Assembly: GCA_900491605.1 (NCBI GenBank)
Contig: UESW01003878.1
Location: 1,406,602 to 1,470,601, forward strand
Direction of reading: 5' to 3'
Length of the DNA stretch: 64,000 nucleotides
DNA from: Calamus simplicifolius
Taxonomy: Eukaryota > Streptophyta > Magnoliopsida > Arecales > Arecaceae
The notes under the pieces were generated by a model. That model did not search any database and had not been told where the DNA came from. It saw only the letters and a program-made list of their open reading frames with translations. Shown piece by piece: positions 57,049 to 64,000 of the stretch (position 1 is the first letter of the stretch; each line of letters begins with the position of its first letter). A program made the position numbers and the translations under genes.

Positions 57049-59479
57049 TTATATATGATCTTGTGTAAGTTGACTCAATACATAAGCATCAAATTCATCC
57101 ATTAAAGTTTCTGACGGCGGAACAATTCTCTCCAGGTCCTCTTCAGTATTAATAGACTGCAAACAAGTCTGCCTGCTACTTGAAGCAGCTCTTTCCTTGG
57201 CCTGATTTTTCCTTGATCTTTTTGCCTTCTTCTCGACTGCACTCTTTAATCTGTTCTCTCTCGAGCGACCTTTCGTCCTAATTTGTTCAGGATCTTGAAT
57301 TACAAGCTCTGAATGTGGTTTAGCTGCGCAGTTGGCATCCACGGCAGTTTTGAATAGAGGCGTTAGACCATCCATCACTACATTAAATGTATCTTCAGAC
57401 ATGGAGGCTATCTCTGCGAGCTTTGTCATCCGATGAGACAGCAAACTATATCTACAATCATTAACATAATATTAACGATAACAAATATTAAGACATTTCA
57501 ATTTAAAAATTGTCACTGCGTACCGTGAGTTTCGTGTGCTTTTATCATAACCCTCAGTATTGCAGTCGAATTCGTCGAATTGGTATTTCATGTCCTTGCA
57601 CCATCTCTTCAAGAAGTATTTTTCTGGTAAACGAAATACGTCATTTTGATGAAGAACCAACAGTGCATGCCTACACAGGTACCCCTTGAACTGAAAGGAT
57701 CGGCACTGGCATTGGACATCCTCAATATTTCTATCGTATGACACGATATAATCTTTGATCATCTCCTTGCCAATTCCATCGACTTCAATCCTTTCATACG
57801 ACTTGACGGAATATATACACGTGTTGCCAGCTTCGTTGATCAATTTTGTATTTGATGCAGCCATTTCAAGGATCTCATTCTGGAATTTTTTGAAAATGCT
57901 CCATGTATACCTTCCTGCAGCTTGTCTCTCAAAAGGTGATGATGTCTTTAGGAAAGCTATCGTTTGCAAAGTCCTATTATCTTTCTCATTTTCGGCCTCG
58001 TATCGTTTTTCCAAGGCATCTTCGTACTTACTTATGAACTCCGTTAGTGTTGTCTTCGAATTTATAAACCCATCGAAGAAGTGATTAATGCCCTCGCTCC
58101 TTTGTGAAGATGACATCCCTGTTAAATATTTTGTCACCCAAAAATAAAAAAAAAAGCGTTTAACTGGAACATGAACCAAAGCCAATGACATACAAACCTG
58201 CGAAGAATGTATCCTTGAGGTAAACTGGGACCCATTTTTCCCGACATTCGTACAGGACATTGAACCAATCTATAGACTTGCATTCTTTATATTTCTCCAT
58301 AACATGTGCCCACCTTTCCTCGAATGAATTTATGGTCAATGAATCATATATTGCCTCATCGAAATCAACCATAAACTTGGGATTTGCCGTGCAAATGTGG
58401 CCAATCTTTTCCGGTATCTTCTTCAATATATGCCAAAGACAAAATCGATGTCGTGTGTTAGGAAAAACTTCTTTGACAGCAGCCTCGATTGCCTTATCTT
58501 GATCAGTAATCATGGCAATAGGTGCTTGACCACCATTTGCATCCAGCCAAGTCTTAAAAACCCATTTATATGTCTCAATACTCTTATCAGACAACAATGC
58601 GCATCCAAGCAAGGTTGACTGTCCATGATGGTTCACCCCAACAAATGGACAAAAAGGCATTTGATATATGTTTGTCAAGTAAGTTGAGTCAAAGCTTAGA
58701 ACATCACCGAAGTATGTGCATGCCAATCTTGACCTTGGATGAATCCAGAAGACAGACCTCAGATGACCATTATCATTGAGGTCTAAGGAGTATAAGAAAT
58801 TGGGATTTTTGAGTTGCATTTCGGCGAAATGAATTACCATCGACTGAGCATCTCCTTCTTTCAGCTTAGACTGACGTTCGCGACAAATGAAGTTACGAGC
58901 ATCCTTCTCGGTGAAATCCAATTGTCCTCTGCCCCCTTTTCTCCTTGCTATGGCAGAGTATATCTGAGTCGTCGGAACATTCACGGCATGTAAATTGCTG
59001 ATCTCTGCCTTCTCTGGTGTGCCGATCCTCCTATGCGACCCTAGATAACCAGCTGATGTTATGGACAGCCCATGGTTATGTTCTAGAGAAACCTCATCCA
59101 AAATCCACTTACCACTTGTAGCATTCAGTCTTGCTTTTATGGATGCCATACAACCAACTTTCCCAGTATCCCTATGATTCATACTCTTCTCTGATTTTCT
59201 GGATTTTCCTTGCCTCCAACACGCCAGGTGCTTGAAGCAAAGTTGTTTTTTGTTATTGGCCCTGCTACACACTGTTGTGATTCCAAAGCCAACTCGTTTC
59301 GCGTATCCATTGTAAAACGTATATACATCATCGGCTGAATTGAATTCCATCCCAGTTTGAGGAACTACAATATCATCCACTGCATTTGGAGCGACGGGTG
59401 AAGCTGCACGGCTGGGAGTATTATCTTCTTCTTTCCGATCTACAATTTCAGCATCAACTGTGAAAATATAGGCACACAT
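57049..59479 (-). CDS. FAR1-type Mutator-like transposase, three exons
   Basis: Exons are 59479-58198, 58118-57524 and 57451-57049, with introns of 79 and 72 bases starting GT and ending AG. Phases fit (Gly split at exon 1/2 in FFAG-MSSSQ; Arg at 2/3 in NSR-YSLLS). The product is about 759 residues. A FAR1/WRKY-GCM1 zinc domain lies at about 45-140 (C-C-C, ending LEHNHG). The DDE core has D in SFDSTYL (~263), D in MITDQDKAI (~325) and E in QRSEGINHFF (~440). A SWIM zinc finger VQCQCRSFQFKGYLCRHAL follows. The C-terminus is basic. There is no stop or frameshift. The ATG at 59479 is the first in frame, but TTTTCACAG just inside it resembles an acceptor, so an upstream exon is possible. It could also be a domesticated FAR1-related gene, but arrays on both sides argue for a transposase. 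Confidence 0.88.
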
Positions 59480-59516
59480 TCATGAACAATGAATTGAATT
59501 GCATTTCAACAGCAAC

Positions 59517-59866
59517 TCCTACGCGATACCCCAGTTGAAATCTAATGACACCCTAGCTCCAATGCTACGACACCCGTGGCTTAAACTGACCGCACGGAGA
59601 ATCCCTCCGACACCACAGGAGAAATGGATTTCGGCCGAAACTCCTTCGAGACACCCACGTTGAAAGCTCACGACACCCTAGCTTTAAGGCGACGACACCC
59701 GTGCTTAGAACTGACCACGCGGACAATCCCCGTGACACCCTAGGAGAATTGGTTTTCGGCCGAAACTCCTTAGAGACACTACTGTTGAAAGCTCACGACA
59801 CCCCTAGCTTAATGCGACGACACCCGTGCTTAGAACTGACCACGGCGAGAAGGCCCGCGACAACCA
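59517..59866 (+). repeat. Right CGACACCC array, part 1
   Basis: About three ~120-bp units (CGACACCCTAGCTTTAAGGCGA, then CGACACCCGTGCTTAGAACTG and so on). These units are closer to the left array than to the middle array, and they have the same orientation as the left array. It starts about 40 bases upstream of the transposase ATG. Confidence 0.88.
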
Positions 59867-59879
59867 AGTTACTAAAATT

Positions 59880-60400
59880 TAATTTTATTTATTAAAAAAA
59901 AAGAAAAATAAATACATTAGCCCTCACTGGGGCTTGTCTCCTTCGGTCGCTGCGTCGGCGATCTGGCGCTAGAGGGACGCTACTTTCCCCTCCAGGTGGC
60001 TATTGGCCCGACGCAGGACCTCTATCTCTTTTGTTAAACAGCCAGGTATTCCTCGGCCGCCTTGCTGAGTCGCTCGCTGATTGCGCGCGACTCCGCATAT
60101 ACCTCCGCGTCGATGGTGACGGTTGGGCAGCGGCTGTCGTGGCTGCCAGTAGATCTCACCTCGCATCTGGAAGCCATCTTGTGGTCAGTTCAAGCTGGAA
60201 AGGTGAGTAACGATGGCATTCCCCCATCCTTATTTAAGGTTCTCCTGGCGGGTGTTTCGATTGCCATGCGCCACCATCTCAGTCGTTGTTCACAGGAATC
60301 GAATCGGTGCGCCACCACGCCCCGCCCTCCACGTTGAGTTTCGAGGGATGGGGAACATAACAGAGTTTCGGGAAGCAAACCGTCGTAAGTTTAACGTCGT
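59880..60400 (-). pseudogene. Small coiled-coil gene inserted in the right array
   Basis: The minus strand has an ATG near 60177 (MASRCEVRSTGS), giving about 46 codons that end AAEEYLAV-stop. A shift to another frame around 60040 continues LTKEIEVLRRANSHLEGKVASL, a leucine-zipper-like coiled-coil, to the stop at 59969. Upstream on the minus strand TTAAATAAGG (near 60232) could be a TATA box, and AT-rich DNA follows the stop. It breaks the CGACACCC array into two parts. I do not recognise the protein. A one-base lesion or a short intron could explain the frame change. Confidence 0.45.
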
Positions 60401-60414
60401 CCCAAGAGAAAATT

Positions 60415-60756
60415 CACGACACCCAAGGATGATTTGGATTTCGGCCGAAACTCCTTCGCGACACCCCACTTGAAAGCTCACGACACCCTAGCATCAATGC
60501 TTCGACACCCGTGCTTAGAACTGAACACGGAGATAATCCCCACGACATCCCAGGGATGAGTTGGATTTCAGCCGAAACTCTTTCGCGACACCCCTGTTGA
60601 AAGCTCACGACACCCTAGCTTTAAGGCGACGACACCCGTGCTTCGAACTGATCACGGAGAGAACCCCCGCGACACCCCTTGTCGAATTCGGCCGAAACTC
60701 CTTCGTGACACCCCAGTTGTAAACTCACGACACCCTAGCTTTAAGGGGACGACACC
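60415..60756 (+). repeat. Right CGACACCC array, part 2
   Basis: Three more units with CGACACCCTAG, CGACACCCG and linkers TTGAAAGCTCA and GGCCGAAACTCCTTCG, matching part 1. The last unit runs into the hairpin at 60752. Confidence 0.88.
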
Positions 60757-60798
60757 TCTGAAAAGGTGAACCCACGTTAATCACCTTTTCAGGGGTGT
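60752..60798. repeat. Strong hairpin at the end of the right array
   Basis: ACACCTCTGAAAAGGTGA (60752-60769) and TCACCTTTTCAGGGGTGT (60781-60798) are complementary at 17 of 18 positions, with an 11-base loop. The hairpin begins within the last CGACACC motif, so it defines the array boundary. Confidence 0.92.
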
Positions 60799-61880
60799 GG
60801 AAGGAGCAAGCCCTGTTTACTTCTAGTTAACACCAGTTAACACCAGACAAAATTTTTGAGACCATTGAACTAGGCCTATATAATTTCTGACTATAAAATC
60901 TTCCTAGAAATAGTCCTCAGATTAGAGGGAGGTAGAATGTAGGAGCTTCTGTTCTTATAATTGTGGGTATTGTCAGGGACGAAGCTACGGATGATATAAA
61001 TGGGCAGTCTGCAAGAAGGATGGAAATCCGTCCAGTACCGAGGACGACCGCAACTCCCCAAGCATTCCATAATCGACTTCAATCAGTCAAATGAATTAGG
61101 GTTGTTCAAGAGCAGCAATTTTTTGGGCTCCTTTTGGACGTCTGAATATTATTCAAACAATATCAACGCCACTTGGGACTTTGTATTTCTACAGCAGTTA
61201 GGCCGAGAGTGTGGCCACTGCACCCAAAGCTACTAGTATGATACCATGCTTACCAAACTTTTGTATCCTTCTCTACTACAAAAAAATATCCTATAAAGCG
61301 TACAAGGTCAGTCAAGTGAACAGTTGGAGCTTTATTTCCATCACAAGGCTGATAGGGTACGCTAGATATTTTGAAATTTAATTGTGGCCTCAAAACTTAG
61401 ATGAGGCATGCAGTGCATTACTGATAAGTTATCATGGAGATATGCTATGCACGGACAATTTTTCTAAATTGAATAATCATGTCACTGTACATGGAAACAA
61501 TTATTTGTATTGACTACAAATCTTTGAAATAAGCTGTCAATATGCAATCTCAAGTCTGACTGAGATTTGAATTCCATAGGATGACACCTGAAGTCCCATG
61601 TAAGGTTTTACAAAATTTTAATCCTTTTCATTTGCTTAAGGAGCAGTATAAATTAAAATATAGCACTGCTATAGTACTACTGTCAACAGCAAACAACAAT
61701 CACATACAGAATATAAGTAGTGTCAATAAAACGTCCAATCATATACAGGAAGGGGCAAAATACATCAACAATTGCACCAGCACTCGCTCCCTAAAATTTC
61801 TACATGAAAAACCGTTTAGGAATTCCATCAAACATATGCCAGACATGGACATTTGGTTGTTGCTCCATTGCTAAAATCTG
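60799..61880. other. Unassigned DNA
   Basis: No recognised gene or mobile element. A TTAACACCAG direct repeat lies at 60830-60850. Small open frames (61000-61236, 61581-61874) have no domain. Confidence 0.4.
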
Positions 61881-62200
61881 AAATAAATATCAGAAAAGCG
61901 AAGAGGAAATACGATTACTCACCGGAAAAAAAGGGGAGTATTCGAGTCCCTCCTCGATCTCAGAGAAGGGGAAGAGAGATCCGATGGCGAACGAGAAACG
62001 GCGTCGGATCCTTGTCTTCGAATCAAAACCCAGAAATTCAAGCGGCGTTCTTGAATGCGAGATCAAAACACCAGATCCTCTCTCCAGCGTCTTCCCTCTT
62101 TCTTGGTGGATTGTCTGGGTTCCAGAGGTGGGGACGAGGACCCTACTTAATGCCGCTTCCACCCCGAAGAAACCCAGAGAGAAACGAAATTAATATGACA
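61881..62200 (-). other. Possible 5' exon on the minus strand
   Basis: A purine/pyrimidine-skewed, GC-richer block. On the minus strand an ATG at 62162 opens a frame, and CCGGTGAGTAATCG gives a strong donor consensus (exon end about 61923). No domain is recognisable and the rest of the gene was not found, so this is only a suggestion. Confidence 0.3.
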
Positions 62201-62690
62201 TAAAACGAAATAAACCATGTGATGGTGGTCCGTGGGCCATCCGATCCTAGGAATCTCTTCGCGTAGGCTTGATGCTGGACCCGATGGACCGGTTGGGAGC
62301 CGATCCGCAGCGGAAGCAACATTCTTTTCTTTATTTATTTCTTAAACTTCAACAACCGCTGCTCCTAGGGCCCGAAGTATAATAAAATATTTGCCAACAT
62401 TATTAAGAACGCCACTTATGGGCTTTGCCATTAACCTTTGCAAGTCTTCCACTGTTAACGTAGTCCCTAGGACTGTGAGATACGATGCCAGGAAAGATTA
62501 GGAAAGATGCCCTGTAGAGGATTGAGAAAAGCCCTTCCTCGAAGTCTTTACCACATTGCCCCTAGGAGAAGAGCTTTGAAGAGGTCCCACAAATATAAAA
62601 TGATATGAAGTCAATAATATTTTAAAAATATTTTAAAAATTGACGAAAGAAAGTCAATAATATTTTAAAATAATTTAATATTAAATAAAT
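62201..62690. other. Unassigned DNA
   Basis: Nothing recognised. The stretch 62600-62690 has AATATTTTAAAATA-type repeats. Confidence 0.4.
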
Positions 62691-62825
62691 AAATAATTAT
62701 ATATATTTAGTGATGGATGACCTATATCCGTCACTAAATCATCATTAATTTAGTGATGACTATATCGATTATATTGCACTTTCATCATTAATTAGTGACG
62801 GACAAGATCATATCACTAATTATTA
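62691..62825. repeat. Inverted TTTAGTGACGG repeats, CACTA-like
   Basis: TTTAGTGATGGAT (62708-62720) pairs with ATCCGTCACTAAA (62728-62740). Further TTTAGTGATGA and TTAGTGACGGA motifs follow. Such words occur in CACTA subterminal regions and in MITEs. It directly precedes the sulfotransferase 5' flank. Confidence 0.5.
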
Positions 62826-63130
62826 AGAAGGCTGATCCGGGCTTTGCGGGCCGCGCTGTTGATGATTGGGAGGGAGAGACCTCTCAAGAATGGATAGCGG
62901 CCGCGTGCTGCGAAAGCATTCGAGCAATATGTCTCTCTTTATTTCGGTAGTTTGCACCCTCATAAATCCTTGATGCAGATCCGGAAGACATCAAGTTGAT
63001 TTTATAACGCAGTGGATAAGGTCATCCGGCTCTGCGCACTATAAAATTCCAAACTTTCTCAGAAATCACATCTCAGCTTTTCTCTTCAGTGATACCCATA
63101 GAAATTGGAAACAAACCATAAATATTTTCC
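62826..63130 (+). promoter_or_regulatory. Sulfotransferase 5' flank and promoter
   Basis: TATAAAA at 63040-63046, 85 bases before the ATG. The distal part (62826-62975) is duplicated at 5094-5241; the TATA region is not. Confidence 0.65.
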
Positions 63131-63472
63131 ATGGATCACTCCCAGTCCCACCCCCTGGCCAAATGCCTGGCTTCCCAAACCGAAGACGAGGTGGAAAACC
63201 ATAAGAGGACCTACCAACACTACAGTCAACTGGTTTCCTCCCTTCCAAGTGCTGAGGGAGTTTCTATGCTCCCCCTCTATTGTTTCAATGGCTGGTATGC
63301 GGAACTGCCCTTCCTGGTGTCCAACATGGTAGCCCAAGAGCACTTCAAGGCCCGACCAACAGACGTGCTCCTCGTTACCTCGCCTAAGAGCGGAACCACT
63401 TGGCTCAAAGCCCTTCTTTTTGCAACGGTGAATCGCAACTCTCACACCAACTCTCAGCACCCCTTCGCCACC
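63131..63472 (+). pseudogene. Cytosolic sulfotransferase, N-terminal 114 codons, cut by an LTR
   Basis: The ATG at 63131 is preceded by a TATA box and leader. The frame is open for 114 codons up to 63472. Residues 83-95 (TSPKSGTTWLKAL) are the 5'-phosphosulfate loop that binds PAPS; the block FNGWYAELP lies just before it. Plant cytosolic sulfotransferases are about 300-350 residues and usually intronless, transferring sulfate from PAPS to flavonols, steroids, brassinosteroids or desulfoglucosinolates. The acceptor here is not predictable. The catalytic His and the 3'-phosphate region are missing because an LTR starts at 63473. No lesion is seen before the insertion, which suggests a recent disruption. 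Confidence 0.85.
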
Positions 63473-64000
63473 TGTTGCCGCCGGGATCCGTCCTCCGACT
63501 CGGGCGCGGTCGATCCTCGGAAAGTGGGGTGCGGCGGACCTGCAAAACAGGAAGCCCTGCACACGGAAGGACACCGGGGGTGGTCCTCCGCGGAAGGCCC
63601 TCCGACGCTCAAGTCAGCGAGAAAGAATCGGCGATCAACCAGACAATGAGGAGGTGGATCTCTCCGGGAGACCTCTCCAGGGGGGCGGTCAATCGGAGGC
63701 TCTGGAAAGGGCAGAGCACCGACGAGCTGCCGGGAGAGAGAGAGGTAACCCTGGAGTTTTTTGGTGTGTCAAGGGTTGCGTACCTGAGGTAATCTGCCAA
63801 ACTCGTATTTATAGACTGTCACCTGGGGACTTGAGCGTCTTCTGGAAGGTACTGAAGTTGTTAAGATTCGGGGGTAGACAGAATCAGGCCGTTGTGGGGC
63901 CGTTAGAATCCACGCCTTGTCCGTTAAGGGATCGACGACTGGGAGAGCCCCTCGATGTCTTGGGATCTGGGTGAGTAGACCTGGGGCGGTTATAATAGGT
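63473..64000 (-). mobile_element. Tat-like LTR inserted in the sulfotransferase, runs off window
   Basis: On plus it begins TGTTGCCGCCGGGATCC. The minus strand reads CTATAAATACGAG (TATA, 63805-63813), then CTGACTTGAGCGTCGGAGGGC near 63615, GGAGGACCACC, CTGCAGG-like blocks and a CGGCGGCAACA end. This is the order seen in the LTR at 593-1529. The flank 63468-63472 (CCACC) should recur at the far end if this is a complete insertion. Confidence 0.75.

Noticed and set aside
60752..60810. Hairpin as a Helitron 3' end
   Set aside because: No CTRR terminus follows at the expected distance and no Rep/helicase sequence is nearby.
63086..63574. Long minus-strand frame over the sulfotransferase
   Set aside because: Antisense shadow of the sulfotransferase and LTR with no domain of its own.

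Overview
The window is nuclear DNA of a flowering plant, probably a monocot. It has no prokaryotic gene organisation, it contains spliced genes with GT-AG introns, and it is packed with plant LTR-retrotransposon lineages (SIRE and other Ty1/copia, Athila and chromovirus-like Ty3/gypsy) plus a FAR1-type Mutator transposase. The only recognisable host gene is a cytosolic sulfotransferase at the right edge, broken by a retrotransposon LTR. No rRNA, tRNA or CRISPR locus was found.

Left part (1-16565). A decayed Tat-like LTR (593-1529) is followed by AT-rich sequence. At 5094-5241 lies a copy of the sulfotransferase 5' flank that recurs at about 62830-62975. An old minus-strand copia is inserted there (LTR 5242-5524, pol to 5929), and a 10.3-kb SIRE-type copia (5935-16245, target duplication AGGTG) is nested inside it. 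SIRE pol carries many stops, mostly of the C-to-T or G-to-A type. It also has an extra ORF downstream of pol.

Middle part (16566-38200). In order: a minus-oriented Tat-like LTR with tandem repeats, a decayed spliced gene resembling the plant 'putative gypsy-type transposon' family, a truncated chromovirus-like gypsy with its 5' LTR (23546-27527), and an AGCGACGC tandem array that looks like CACTA subterminal DNA. A nearly intact 6.9-kb copia follows (28632-35504, target duplication CGATA, one frameshift). Then comes unassigned DNA with a large fold-back.

Right part (38209-60800). This is the most unusual region. Three arrays built on the motif CGACACCC surround two genes: a Ulp1-like (C48) protease gene on the plus strand and a three-exon FAR1-type Mutator transposase on the minus strand. 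The genes converge on the middle array. Orientation is left array forward, middle array reverse, right array forward. A very young 12.2-kb Athila element (43275-55467, target duplication CCGCG, near-identical LTRs) sits inside the middle array. The Athila carries an intact gag-pol, a downstream extra ORF that looks related in layout to the one in the SIRE element, and an array of about 40-bp palindromes. A small coiled-coil ORF lies inside the right array, and a 17/18-bp hairpin closes it. I read the whole as a large Mutator-like element or element cluster. Its true termini and target duplication are not resolved.

From 60800 to the end: unassigned DNA, then the sulfotransferase promoter and first 114 codons (63131-63472), interrupted exactly by an LTR that runs off the window.
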